Positions 46,636-58,690 of a stretch of 64,000 bases of DNA are shown here, piece by piece. Made by a program: the position numbers and the translations under genes. The notes beneath the pieces are model-generated. The model was not told the origin of the DNA. It made no database searches and saw only the letters and a list, made by a program, of their open reading frames with translations. The DNA comes from Acanthaster planci. Taxonomy: Eukaryota; Echinodermata; Asteroidea; Valvatida; Acanthasteridae. Numbering within the stretch: position 1 is the first letter of the stretch; the number at the start of each line of letters is the position of its first letter. The DNA is taken from assembly GCF_001949145.1 (NCBI RefSeq), contig NW_019091634.1:36941-100940 (forward strand), in the 5' to 3' direction.

Positions 46636-47120
46636 ATTTAGCTACGTGGTACCACTAAAGGGCGACATTCCATATATATAGCTACGTGGCACCACTGAAG
46701 GGCGACACTCCATATATGGAATGTCGCCCTTCAGGGGCACGGACGNNNNNNNNNNNNNNNNNNNNNNNNNNNNNNNNNNNNNNNNNNNNNNNNNNNNNNN
46801 NNNNNNNNNNNNNNNNNNNNNNNNNNNNNNNNNNNNNNNNNNNNNNNNNNNNNNNNNNNNNNNNNNNNNNNNNNNNNNNNNNNNNNNNNNNNNNNNNNNN
46901 NNNNNNNNNNNNNNNNNNNNNNNNNNNNNNNGCCGAATACAAAGCTTTCCTGGTAATGCCCGCCTTTGTTCTTCCTGACGTCAATAGTAGGGAGCCAACC
47001 CACGCCTTTGTATTCGGCTTGGTAAAATGGCCGCTGGTTGGCTTCTTTTTCATACAAAGGCGTTGCAAGTCCAGGTTTTTTTTACATACGTCCGTGTTCA
47101 GGGGTACCACGTAGCTAAAT
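46636..47120. mobile_element. Inverted-repeat element containing the assembly gap
   Basis: ATTTAGCTACGTGGTAC at 46636 and its exact complement at 47104-47120 bound the element. Inside are a second copy of the end (near 46680), a strong hairpin around CTCCATATATGGAATG (46700-46731), an inverted pair GCCGAATACAAAG/CTTTGTATTCGGC (46932-47018), and a run of N. Palindromic content probably explains the gap. Confidence 0.75.
46746..46931. other. Assembly gap (186 N)
   Basis: Unknown bases. Apparent open frames crossing it have no meaning. Confidence 1.
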
Positions 47121-47780
47121 AGCGGATACCAATGAGAGTGATAGAGACTGATCGCAGTGTAGGAGACAGGTAGCAGTGCGTACAGGCAGGAAGCCCACAA
47201 CCATATCTCCAAAGCAGGTGCAAGTTATCAAGTGTCAAATAAGGGCCCCTGTACATGTTTTCTGGAAAAAAGTAGTGATTGTTAACGGATTACCATCAAG
47301 CCTCGTGACTTCAGTAGACAGGCAGTCAGATGGAGTAAGTAGTTTGAGCGAGGCAGGTCAAGTCTATGACTAATGAGATCAATGCAATGGGAAAACTGTC
47401 AGTGTACTGGTGGCTAATCTGGGTGCAAGGGCATTGGTGATACCGCCATATACTAGGTTGGGCTCTGTGCAGGAGGTGGCTCTAGACACATCAGTTAGGT
47501 TGGAATCTGGTTAAGATGGCATTGCAGTGTCTGTTAACCATGTTTTAACAGAATTGATAGGTCAGTCTGAGGTGCAGCTTCCCGAATTAGAGAACCAGGT
47601 TGAAAAGGAAGCTGTGCTTCTTTCTGGAACATTAAAGTTTTCTGATGGTACCATCTACCAGTTGCCTCCTGGGTGTAACCTAAGTGTGATATCCACTGTT
47701 ATGTTAATTTGGCACTATTTTGCTTATATCGCCCGCGTTGGCGGCCGGTCTATGTGTCTAAAAGAAGAAGTGTAAATGAT
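47121..47780 (+). pseudogene. Gypsy pol segment between protease and reverse transcriptase
   Basis: Short open pieces (for example TGRKPTTISPKQVQVIKCQI and SDGTIYQLPPGCNL) continue on the strand and in the position where gypsy elements have the protease-reverse transcriptase linker. No catalytic motif is seen; assignment is by context. Confidence 0.4.
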
Positions 47781-47908
47781 TAAACTTTGTTGAGTTTAGC
47801 TCCACCTAGCATACTAGGTCTTTGCGTTTCTTTCATTCTGTTTGTTGAGTTGTTCTCATTCCTTTCTATTGAGTTCGAACATCTGATACAATACTAAGCT
47901 CAAGTTCC

Positions 47909-48440
47909 TTGAATGAGGAGCAGAGGGAACAATTGGCAAGGCTTATTCAAAATCATGAAAGCGTATTCTCCAAAGGTCGCTCCGATGAAACAGTAGATGA
48001 GAAACCGGTAAATGAACCATGTCGAAGAATACCACCTCACCAAATTCAGGAAGTTAAGGACACGCTTCAAAACTTGCTTGATCAGGACATCATTTGGAAG
48101 AGTTGTAGCTCTTATGCTAGTCCAATTGAAGTTGACAAAAAGAGTGATGGGTCATTGAACATGTACGTAGATTTATGAGTTCACACGAATGCCATTTTGT
48201 TAAGCGAATGCGCCAAGGACTTTTCAACAATTCATGGAGATGTGTCTAGGAGACATGAAATTGTCAGAAGTGCTCATCTATTTAGATGACATACTAGTCT
48301 TTTCGTCTTCTGTGGAAGAACATTTGGACCGCCTCGATAAAATCTTCTCTAGGTTGGAGGAATATGGCTTTAAGATCAAGGGCAAGAAATGCTCTCTCTT
48401 CCGAGACCAGGTTTTGTATTTGAAGCATGTCATTATGTGA
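47909..48440 (+). pseudogene. Ty3/gypsy reverse transcriptase with internal deletion
   Basis: The N-terminal part reads EEQREQLARLIQNHESVFSK, RRIPPHQIQEVKDTLQNLL and SSYASPIEVDKKSDGS. After a stop near 48178 and a jump, the palm continues at 48234 with VLIYLDDILVFSSSVEEHLD (YLDD catalytic motif kept) and KCSLFRDQVLYLKHV. Most of the segment with the first catalytic Asp is missing, a loss of roughly 100 codons. The frame ends at 48440 with no RNase H after it. Confidence 0.85.
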
Positions 48441-49320
48441 GAAAGTCCCTCACTATCGGATGTCCGCGCAGTAGGAAGTAGGGCGCCCTCAATGGTTTGC
48501 TCGCTTTCGCAACACACATTATGTTCTACAATCAGGTTTAGCAAACACATTTCCAACTAGCATACCTCCAAATTTGCCCTTACCGTGTATTACTGACAAT
48601 TGTGTGTACAGCCATATGTTCTTTTGTGTTTATAGTATAAGATCATATAGTGATTCTTGTATGTAAATAAAGGAGTTAAGAGTATAAACCGTAGCCTTAA
48701 TCGGGCATAATTGTGGCTACGTTACATGTACAATTATGTTGTCGTCTAGTGGGCACATGTACGTACATTCCAGTGAATCTATTAGTATTCATTTCTGTTT
48801 ATTCCCCATTCACCACTGTTTCCTGTTCCATATATTTCCAAAACTTCATCACTGGTTTCAGCTCCACCCTTCCGTTTACAAAATCACAGTTTCCCCAAGA
48901 TTGCTACGGTATCCTGGTCAGTTACAGGTCACCAACCCCCTGATTTCTGATTATCTAGGTAAAATACACAGATAGTTTTTTTCATTGGTTTAATTGCTGC
49001 CATAGAGTTGTCGTGTTACCCCTTTCGAACCACGCCTCTCTTTCCAAGGGAACCTAGTCACTTCTCCACATGGTCCTTCGAGCCCGATACTTACACTGCG
49101 ACTCATGGATGACCCAGAGCAAGGAAACAGAATTGAAAAGACGGGATCCGCACATGATGTCCATCCCAGAAGGAAAGAAGGATTCCGGGCATCTTGATGA
49201 CTTTGTTGTCAGCTACAATACCCAGTCCAGGTCCAGAGTTGACGAGAATGAGCACAAAACTGGTTCCTGCTCAGATAAAAGCTCTATTGCGTCAGGTCAC
49301 CATTTGTGAGCAGTGCTTAG
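48441..49320 (+). other. Non-coding stretch before the BEL/Pao gag; possible LTR or leader
   Basis: No protein family is seen. It has an AATAAA at 48664-48669 and lies where a 5' LTR and leader of the BEL/Pao element should be. I could not find a matching copy after 54665, so an LTR is not proven. Bases 49070-49309 carry a short open frame with no known motif. Confidence 0.4.
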
Positions 49321-49356
49321 GAAGCCTGGCTGCAAGAACATAAGAAAAGACAAAAT

Positions 49357-50802
49357 ATGGAGGAGATGAAACGTCAGCTTGAGGAAGAGAGCCAACTTGA
49401 TGATGAGTTGAGGAGACTTGATGATGCTGCATATGAGGCACGGATCGCTGCTGAAGAGGCACTTGCAGCTAGAAGACGAGCAGAAGAAATTGAAAGAGAG
49501 GCCCAGCGTCGGCGAGAACAGCTGAATACACAACTTTCCAGAGGAGGACGACTGAGAGAGGCCGAGCACGAGCTACAGAAAGCCCAGCTTATTACGTCCA
49601 TGACCAATGAAACTCCGCAGCAATCAGGTGACCCCTTGCCTCAACCACAGACACCCCAACCAGAGGTCTCCACTGTGTTCCCAGAAGAAAGGGCACAATC
49701 CACACCCAACTAGGCCCAGGTCAAGTCACATGCCACATGTAGTTAAAGTCACCCAATTTTTCCACTGCTGTAGCTACTACATCCGTGACCCTTTCTCCTC
49801 AGCGTGCTGCAAGGCCTGAATCTCCGTTACCAGGTACACCAGCCACAGCCTCTTCTCACCTGGGTAGCATTTCGCCTTCGCCAGGTGCAGCTCTGAAAAC
49901 TGCACCACCAATCCCCAGTGTGCAACCAGTAGTTGGGAAGTGTTACCCCACCATCGCACTATTGATCACCTCATCCTATGGTATGCCCTATCCAACCCTA
50001 CCACACTTCACCACCGGCAAGGAACGTGACTTTACACTCCTAAATATGGTCCTGGACAATCTTGTTTATGTTCATCCACACCTCACTGAGCAGTATAAAT
50101 ATCAAATTCTGCTTGGGCGTCTGGCGGACAATACCCTGAGGTTGGCTGAGGAACATATACATGACCCAAAACTATATTTAGCAGCACTCCGAGCAGTCAA
50201 AGACAAGTACGGTCAACCACATCAGCTGGTCAATAGTGAGATAGGCATGATCATGAACATGCCTCCTGTCAAGTTTGGACACCATGCGGCCTTCGACGAC
50301 TTTGTGCTTTCAGTCCAGTCACTCGTTGGAATGCTCCGCTCCCTAGAAGGAGGAAATGGCTATGAACTCAAGTGCGGTTCCCATGTGGACCAACTGATCT
50401 GCAAACTACCAACAGGATGTCGTGATAGATTCGTGAAACACTGCATCAATCGGGGCATTCTGAAAGCAGTCTCCGACGAAACCTATACCCTAAACCATCT
50501 TGCTGACTGGTTGCAAGTACAGTCGCGGGCAAAGCGGATCGCTGGTCAAGCAGCAACAATCTACAAACAAAGACAAGTTTTCCCGCAAGAAAAGGAATCA
50601 GCCTACCACTGTTTTCATGGCTGATGACAGAAAACAGACAACAGGAAAGTTGTCTTCACAACAGTCACCATCAAAGGACAAATGTAAAGTCTTCTGTCCA
50701 CACTGCAACAACCATGACCACTACTTGAATGGTTGCACTGAATTCAAGGCGCTCAATAACCAGCAAATAATCGAATGGTTGAAGGAAAAGTCCAGATGCT
50801 GA
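49357..50802 (+). pseudogene. BEL/Pao gag
   Basis: Starts with a long charged coiled coil (49357-49580; DELRRLDDAAYEARIAAEEA). A Pro/Ser/Thr-rich linker follows. A capsid-like DUF1759-type region lies at about 49975-50560 (LPHFTTGKERDFTLLNMVLD, EHIHDPKLYLAALRAVKDKY, CKLPTGCRDRF). It ends in a zinc knuckle CPHCNNHDHYLNGC at about 50697-50738. Frame changes occur near 49700-49785 and 50590, and a TGA follows the knuckle. Confidence 0.8.
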
Positions 50803-51700
50803 AAATGTGGTGCACACATAAACCTGACCAGTTTGCATTGAAAAAAATGCAACACCTGCAAGGAGATCCACTTGACTGTACAGCATGACGTCATTCAGCA
50901 AGGACCAAGCAGAACCCATACTGTCGGAGTGAGCACCCTTAAAACTTGCCTTGACTGGCCCCTGCGTCCCCAATAATGTCATGTTGAAGGTCGTTCCAAT
51001 CACGGTCCTGCTGGAAAACTCGAGACATATGCTGTACTTGACGATGGCTCCATGAGAACAATGGTGCTCGACCATGCAGTCCAGCAACTCAACCTCACCG
51101 GGAAGAAAGATTGTATTCTCCTATCAAGAGTTCGACAACTGCCTTCCCAATGTGAAAGGCAGTCGGCCAATCTCCAAGTATCCACGAGGGAACATCCCAA
51201 CACCAAGTATACCATTAAAGGAGCTTTCACCGCTGACAGTTTACGCCTGTCAGAATATATCCCGTTACAATTCTTCAGAAGCGTTGACCGCACTTACGTG
51301 GAGTTGCACTGCCTCTGATCAACAACGCAACTTCCTTGATCCTGATTGGCTCCGACAACTCCGACCTAATCACCCCACAGCAACTTGTGAAAGTCGGCCC
51401 CAGTGGAGTACCAGTGGCTGCATGCACCAAATTGGGTTGGACACTTCAGGGACCTGCCAGTGTTCTGAAGGAACAGTTCAGTGGGCAGAAGTGCTTCAAG
51501 ATTACCATTTTCCAAGAGAACCATGACCTTATGCAGCAAGTTGGGAGGTTATGTAAGGCCAATGTAATCCCTTACACTAGTGAGAAGATTGTAACCCGTT
51601 CCAAGCGGGACCAGTATGCTGTGGAACTGGTTGAAGCAAAAACAGTTCGCATTGAAAGAGTAGTTCTGCGCCATCCCCCTTTCGTGCAGGAATGATGGAA
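50803..51700 (+). pseudogene. BEL/Pao aspartic protease region
   Basis: TYAVLDDGSMRTMVLDHAV (about 51024-51081) is the retropepsin active-site region with Asp-Asp-Gly at 51040-51048. Downstream, in other frames, are LILIGSDNSDLITPQQLV and GPSGVPVAACTKLGWTLQG, the standard BEL/Pao protease-to-polymerase link. Frames change near 51110 and 51320. Confidence 0.75.
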
Positions 51701-53100
51701 CTCACTTCCCTGCTGGCAAAGAAGCAGTTCTCCCAAACCTGAAGAGCACAGAGAGACAACTCCAGAAACAACCCGACTTGCTAGGATCCAAAAAGGGCAG
51801 ATCTAGAAGCTACTTGATGCAGGCTATGTGAGAGTCCTTAGTGATGCAGAAGCCCAGCAGACTGAGGAGTCGTGGTACTTTCCGCATTGCATTGTTGAAA
51901 CCAGCGGTGAGCTACGTTTGGTGTTCAACTACTCATTCAAACATGATGGAAAGGTGCTGAACAACCATCTTCTACCTGGACCCAAGTATGGAGCATCCCT
52001 CCTTGAAGCCCTGCTCAAATTTAGGCAGCACCCAGTGGTGGGGATATCCAAGCAATGTTCATCAGATACGTCTCCTACCAGCTGACAAACCCCTCTTGAG
52101 ATTCATCTGGCGGAACATGGACAGAGCATCTAAGCCTGATGTCTATGAGAGGCAGGTTCTTCCGTTTGGCACAACTTGTAGCCCCTGCTGCGCCTCATTT
52201 GCCCTGCAAAGGCATGTACTCAACAACCAGAAGGGCAATGAAGAGGTCGCACGTGCTGTCCAGCAATCTTTTTACGTAGACAACTGGCTGGACAGTCTGC
52301 CTTCAGCCGAAGCAGCTAAAGAACTGGCCATGAAGATACGCACGTTGCTTGCAAAAGGTGGATTCAACATTCGTCAATGGGCAAGCAACATTCTTCTGTC
52401 TTTGGTCAGAGTGACACACCCGAAGCCACACTTGGACTGCAGTTGCAGTGCGATGCAGATGACCTTGGCTACAAGCACCGACCTATTGCTCACCAAATGC
52501 TCAACCTCAGAACTGTCTCCAAAATCATAGCTGGCAGTATGATCCAATTGGTTTCCTTGCGCCATTCACTGCCAGAGCTAAGGTAATCGTCCAGGATCTG
52601 TGGAAGTCAAAGAGAACCTGGGATGACCAGATAGAGCCTGGAGATATCCTCAGCAGGTGGCACACTTGGAAACATAAACTGGCTGACCTACCAAAGCTTC
52701 GACTGCCAAAGTGTTACACACCACTTGAAGTTGATACCAAACGACCAATTGAGAAATCCACATCTTCAGTGATGCCTTAGAAAGATTCTATGGCTCGGTC
52801 GCCTGCGCACTGAAGATCACAAAGGAAGCATCTAAGTTTCATCCTCTCACGTTCCAGGGTAGCTTCCAAGCGGCAACTTTCCACCCCAAGGTTGGAACTT
52901 TCCGCCGCACTGGTCGGTGCACAGTTGGCGGATTTGCTCAGAAAGGAGTTGACCCGTCCCATCCAGAAGATTACCCTGTGGAGTGATTCCACTACAGTAT
53001 TTTGCTGGCTGAAGTCCGCCTCCTGCAGATACAAGATGTTTGTCGGAGCACGAGTAGCATAGATACAGTCCCTGAGCAATGCAGAGAACTGGCGTTACGT
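51700..53100 (+). pseudogene. BEL/Pao reverse transcriptase and RNase H
   Basis: ESWYFPHCIVETSGELRLVF and NNHLLPGPKYGASLLEALL are followed, after a frameshift near 52060, by RLLPADKPLLRFIWRNMDRA, VLPFGTTCSPCCASFALQRH and the palm motif FYVDNWLDSLPS (near 52268). YVDN in place of YVDD is, as I recall, common in this lineage, so it is not by itself damage. RNase H is present only as broken pieces around 52770-53050. Confidence 0.8.
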
Positions 53101-53383
53101 CGACACAGCCAACAACCCCGCTAATGACATCACTCGGGGTAAGACTGTGGCCGAACTCTCCAACAAGCCCCTTGGTTGATGAACCGGAAGACACTGGAGA
53201 ACTGAAGGGAGCAACATTCTGTGGAGCAATTACCGTGAAAGAGCCCCAGTTGCCAAACCCAGAACAGTACTGCAGCTGGAATGATCTCATCTGGGCCGCC
53301 AAGCAGCTTCATGACGCAGCCGTAACTGCTGACATATCTCCTTCGACATTGGTCGAGAAGGAGAAGCCATTGAGACCAACCTT

Positions 53384-54665
53384 TTGCTTCAGGTACAACG
53401 AGACTGCTTCTCACAGGAGGTTTATGCTCTGATGCAGAACAAGCAGTTGCCTTCTGGGAGCAGATTAGCACAGCTCAACCCTGAGTATGATGAAACTTCT
53501 AGACTGATGAGAGAGGGAGGGCCATTGCGACAGGCAGAAGACCTCCCGCACGAAGTTAAGCACCCAACCATTCTTTACCTGAAACATCATATTACCAAGC
53601 TTTCCATTCGAGATTACGATCAACGACTCCTTCATCCTGGAGCTGAACGTGTTCTTGCCGAAATGCCACGGAAATTCTGGATCCTGCGTGGCCGATAGGC
53701 AATTCGTCAGCACCAGCGCCAGTGCAACGATTGCTGCAAGAGGCATGGTAAACCAGCAATTCCCAAGATGGCAGACCTGCTCCCTTCCAGTCTCCGTCTT
53801 TTCAGGCTAGCCTTTTTCTCAACTGGCATTGATTGCTTGGGCCAATGACAGTTAAGATCTGTCGACGCACAGAGAAGAGATGGGGAGTCACCTTCAAGTG
53901 CATGACCACACTTGCTATTCACTTGGGTTTGCTGGAGAGCAAAGACACGGATGCATTCCTGGTGGCCTTTCGCTCTTTCACCTCCCTAAGGGGTAAACTT
54001 TATGAAATCCTGTCTGACTGTGGGACCAACTTCAAGGGTGCAGAGGCAGAACTACGGAGTGCCTTTGCTTTTATGGCTCCAGATTTAAGCCAACAGCTTC
54101 CAACCAAAAGGTGCGATTCCAGTTTAACCCGTCTAATGCTCCCCACTTCGGTGGCTCCTGGGAGAGAGAGGTGAAGTCGGTCAAGGCTGGACTCAGAGCT
54201 GCTTTGGGAGACCAGTCGGTCACAGAACCAGTACTTCGAACCGTCCTAGCTGAAGCCAAGGGGATTCTCAATTCAAAGCCCTTAGGTTACGTCTCTTCAG
54301 ATGCCGCTGACGTTGATCCGATGACCTCAAACATGCCTCTGATGCGGCGGCTAGATCCCACCCTTTCACGGGTCGTCGACACCTCCAAAGAATCCATCTG
54401 ACAACGACGATAGAGCCATAGTCAGGTGCTTGCTGACCAGTTCTGGGCTCACTTCATCAAACCCTACCTTCCCAGTCTACAGAGTCGGCAAAAGTGGTAG
54501 ACCGAATCCAGAGACCTGACCTGTGGAGACGTCGTCATGGTCGTTGACCCCTAGCTGGTTAGAGCTCAGTGGCCAGTGGGGAGGGTATGTGAGACACATC
54601 CTGGAACCGATGGACGTGTGAGAGCGGCTAAGGTCTGAGTCCGTGACAAGGACACCCTATCAACC
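53384..54665 (+). pseudogene. BEL/Pao integrase
   Basis: The zinc-binding region (LLHPGAERVLAEMPRKFWIL, QCNDCCKRHGK) is followed by the catalytic core: the first Asp block near 53827, SDCGTNFKGAEAE (second Asp, near 54017), then NAPHFGGSWEREVKSVKAGL (Glu, near 54155). A stop at 53696-53698 and frame changes near 53790 and 54090 break it. The C-terminal tail continues in broken frames to about 54665. Confidence 0.85.
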
Positions 54666-54689
54666 TGAGGGGAATGCATAAGCAGAAAG

Positions 54690-54787
54690 GTGTAATCGCG
54701 CATGTTTTTGTGTTAATCAAGTCAGTGAATGATCAGGACAGGCGCAAATGGCAAGATTTGCTGCCGCATCTGACATTTGTGTATAAT
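54690..54787 (+). pseudogene. Gypsy integrase, piece before the 5.1-kb insertion
   Basis: SVNDQDRRKWQDLLPHLTF belongs to the end of the gypsy integrase core. It stops abruptly at the AT target site of the element beginning at 54788. The left limit, at the junction with the BEL/Pao remnant, is approximate. Confidence 0.7.
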
Positions 54788-54888
54788 CCCAGCAGGCACA
54801 CGACATAGTTTCAATGCTGAGTTCTTGCTGACAGGTTGTTTCAACGTCAACAACTATAATACAATGTTTTCTTAATGTTACTTTTTTA

Positions 54889-55430
54889 ATTTAATGTTTA
54901 GCCAACGTCAGATTGCAAACGTTGTTTTATCTTCTATATTTCGACAAGTACCCAATGTTGATTACTTGTTACGTTGAAATACCGTCGCAATTAAACAACC
55001 CAACTTCAATGCTGAATCAACGCTATGCCGGTGACGTTGATTTGATGTACGGGTTAGACGGTTGAGTGGTGAAGAATATTTGTTGAAATCGTGTCGCGAG
55101 TTGATAACCCAAATTTAATGTTAAGCCAATGTTAGATCGCATACGTTGTTTCAAATTCTACATTTCGACAAGTACCCAATGTTGATTAATTGTTGAAATA
55201 TTTTCGCAGTTTTAACAACCCAACTACAATGTCGAATCCACTTTAAGCCGACGACGTTGATTTAATGTACAGACTTAGACAGTAATGCGGCGTTGAATAT
55301 TTGTTGAAATCATGTTACAATATTGACAACCCAAATTTAATGTTTAGCCAGCGTCAGATCGCAAACGTTGTTTCAACTGTTATGTCCACAATTACCCGGC
55401 GTTGATTTATTGTCGAAGTAAGGTTGACGA
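54889..55430. repeat. 223-base tandem repeat, about 2.5 copies
   Basis: TTTAATGTTTAGCC-type words recur at 54890, 55113 and 55336, exactly 223 bases apart. GACAAGTACCCAATGTTGAT and TTGTTGAAATC recur in register. It lies near the left end of the 5.1-kb element. Confidence 0.85.
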
Positions 55431-56021
55431 AGTTGATTGGTGTACGGATGGGGTTAGACACGGTCATCTGGAGTTGAACTGCGCCAGCGATCAGCTAGCT
55501 GGTCCCCATCCCAGCGACTAAGTAGTGTAGAAACAGATGCGTACCAGTTTTCCACTATGTACGCATGCGCCATGCGGGGCGAGGGGCAGTTTGGATTGAC
55601 AACGGTTTCTTCACACATATTGCCGGCCCATTGCCGAGCGAGAGTGAACGGTTTCCGTACCGTGATTCTGCTTGACATCTTTGCGTTGATGTTCAGATTC
55701 CCAGCAAAAGCTTTGTTTCTGAGCTGCCCCCAGTTTCACAGGGGTGATGACACGAGTTTGTTTTTGGACACATATTGAAAAACGAAGTCGATTTTCCAAC
55801 ACTGAATCAACATGATCAACTCGCCGCCAAACAATATGGTGCCACAGTCTATTTATGCCGATTTGCAATGTGAGTTTTCATTGTTCTTCAATGAATTTTT
55901 ATTCGAGATGTTTTACGAAGCCCGAGCTAAGTCTCATTTCAAACCCATAATTTCCTGAAATTTGGGAGATTGAGTTGCAGAGAACTACTCTGTAACTCTA
56001 TTTCAGATAGTTTTGCCAAAT

Positions 56022-56091
56022 AAAAAACCAAAAACAAAACAAAACAAAACAAAAAAACAAACAAACAAAAAAAACAAACATAAAAAAACAG
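56022..56091. repeat. A-rich simple repeat (AAAAC/AAAC)
   Basis: AAACAAAACAAAACAAAAAA-type low-complexity tract inside the 5.1-kb element. No retroposon body is recognised next to it. Confidence 0.85.
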
Positions 56092-58375
56092 GCTAGGCTA
56101 TGCTAGCAGGGCTAGCCCAGTCTTGTTAGGCCTTTGTCACGTTGTCCCTGTCATGATTGCACCATGGTACGGTATGGCATGGTATGTACGGAGAAGCCTG
56201 TTTTTAATGGCCCGTAGAGTTTATACCTTGCTCGCTTCTGAAGATCAGACCTTCCCATCATAATGGTATCCCCCGTACGGGCCGTAGTTTTGAAGTTTTC
56301 TGCATATTTAAATTTTTAATGAGGTTACTTGCCTTTGCAACATCATAGGCCTATCTTCATGTACATGGTACATGTACTTTACATGTAGGCCTATTGTAAT
56401 GTCTGTGTGGACCCGACGTATATATATCACGTATGTGTACTGTACCTGTAGTGAAGTTGAATGCACATGTACAACTACATGTACAAGTACTTCGGCTGCA
56501 GTAAAGACTTCAGATGACCTAGCTCACTGTGACCTTGCGTTTGGAGTCTTTTTGACCTTGTGCACTATACTGGAAGGCACATTGTTACCTTTTCTAACTC
56601 AGCCTGTTCTAACTCCATGTTTGGACACAGATCTGCAGATTATTGTTGCCAACTAATTTCAAAGTTTGAAATGCTTCCGAGTTTGAAAAAACATGCCTGA
56701 AAAAAGTTTTTGCCGTGTGTTGGAGTGAGTTCTAGGTTTTTTCCACAGACGAACATTGTAACAACTGTACAGTACATGTGTTTACATTTTCATTCTCAGA
56801 ATCTAATTCCCATTCAACTGTTTTCGCACGTTTTTCAGAATGAATTGTTTATATCACATGTATGAGAAACTTCTTTGCTTTGTTCCTTTCAAGGATTTTC
56901 CACCATCTTTTCAAGAAAGGGGAAGCTTTATGCATGCGCACTAGTTTGCCCTGCTATCTCCTCAAAATTAAAGGTGATAAGTTATCACCCTAAAGATTAT
57001 CTAATCAACATGCATGCCAGCAAAGATTGTTAATGCGGATATTCGTAGATTACACAAAAGTAGTTTAACCTAATGATTCTGTCAGAATAAGGATTTGTAA
57101 CAAAACCTGTTATTTGTCAAATATTTTGTATTTGATTTACATGTGCATGTACATAATATATTTGATTTTGCAGATTCTGCAGAAGTAAGCCAACTTCGGC
57201 TACAAGCGACAGCTGAAAGGAACTGGCAAATTGGTTAATGAACTTCTACACCATCATATGCACATGTAGTGCAAGACCATCACAGAAGTTTCAATTTTTC
57301 CCCAAAAGGATGATCACTTTAAATCCAATCATTACATACATGTATATGTGTGAATTCTACCAAGTGTTGCACAAAAAGGATTCTCAGGAAAATCTAAAAA
57401 TAAGCATTTGTTTCAGAGAATCTGGCCAGTATAATTTTGTAGATTAAAATGGGTCCTTCTATAAATTTTAGTCCAGTTTTCTTGTCCCAGTTTTGTCTGG
57501 CGTATGATGTTTTCACCCTTTAATAAGACTGAATAAGTACTGCAAATTACCTGTTAAACAAATTTAGTTTGAACTCGATTTCAGTGATATGTCCCTTGTC
57601 CATGTATATGTATACAGTTAGGTATAACAGGGATGGAAAATGTCACACGAGACCCCAAATTTATACAATGGCCCAGATTTCAGCGTTTATTAAATTATGA
57701 ACATGGAAGGAATTTCTTGCCTGAGTAACCATAGGTTGTTTTCACGAATAGTCTACATTTTGTTTGCGCCCAACAATTGAGGGTCTAAGAAGGGATCAAA
57801 GCCCATGGTAAACAGTTTAAGGTAATTAGCACTTAGTCCTTTAATGACTCTTTTCCTTCCAGATTTGTCCCCTGCATATCATCCCCTGCATATCGGCAAC
57901 ATCTTCTTGATCACTCTTTTGTCTTGTCCGACAACCTCCGTAAGCTGTTTTCCATCTCTCAAGGTCTCCCAGGTCTGTTGTTTAAGAAAAAAAACTTGAA
58001 CTTGAACTGGCCCAACAAGAAGAGGTCCGGTTGCGTTAGGTTCAGAGATCTTATTAGAGGCTATCCCACAGGATTATTTTATGCAGTGACAATGTGTTCA
58101 AAGAAATCCACGAGGCATTCTGTTTTTAGGCAAGACAGGGCAGTGATCACTTGTACTAATTCCAATATGCCGAGAATGGCGCAGGTCTGCTCGGGAAAAC
58201 ATGACGGTCATGCATGTTGAGTAAAAATGTTGAATTATTTCTTGAGGAAGTTATAGTCATCTAGGTGCACTCTACGGTGTGCTTCTCGTGGTCTCTGATT
58301 CTTCTAAACTCTCCTTTTTGCATCGAAGCTGAGGTAGGAGTTAAATTTAACTAAAATTGGGTACACTGCGTTCTT

Positions 58376-58690
58376 TAAATTCACATGAACAGAACAATTT
58401 GAATTCTCCATACGAAAAACACTGTTGTTATACCCCGTGATTTGGGGCAAGCTTTTGCTTAGTTACATAAAGAGACGCCTTGTAACAATACTCAATTCTC
58501 AACTGATATATAAAGGGCACAAAGGAACCAGTCCATTCAAGAGATGCAATAAAGCTTGCCCCGAATCATTAGGTATAGCAACAGTGTCTTTGTTCTTGGG
58601 AATTAAAATTGTCACGTTTTTGTGCAATCAAATTACTCAGTGTACCAGATTTTATTCAAATATAACTCGCAAATGACTTTTCGAGAAATT
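58376..58690. repeat. Nested inverted-repeat element of a dispersed family
   Basis: The left arm (about 58384-58453) and right arm (about 58552-58620) are inverted copies: GGGGCAAGCTT faces AAGCTTGCCCC, and AACACTGTTGTTATAC faces GTATAGCAACAGTGT. Sequence after the right arm matches 30690-30810. Probably a small DNA element within the larger one. Confidence 0.7.

Larger units (their letters stand above)
49321..54665 (+). mobile_element. BEL/Pao LTR retrotransposon, internal region, decayed
   Basis: Gag, protease, reverse transcriptase, RNase H and integrase run in order on the plus strand, the domain order shared by BEL/Pao. The gag type, the YVDN palm motif and the integrase context (CNDCC, APHFGGSWEREV) fit BEL/Pao and not Ty3/gypsy. 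There are at least eight frame breaks. LTRs were not recognised. It sits between reverse transcriptase and integrase pieces of the plus-strand gypsy element. Confidence 0.85.

Noticed and set aside
46682-47212. Long frames crossing the N run.
   Set aside because: Their length comes from unknown bases.
52261-52300. YVDN in the BEL/Pao palm taken as an inactivating change.
   Set aside because: From memory this variant is common in animal BEL/Pao elements; the frameshifts are the better evidence of decay.
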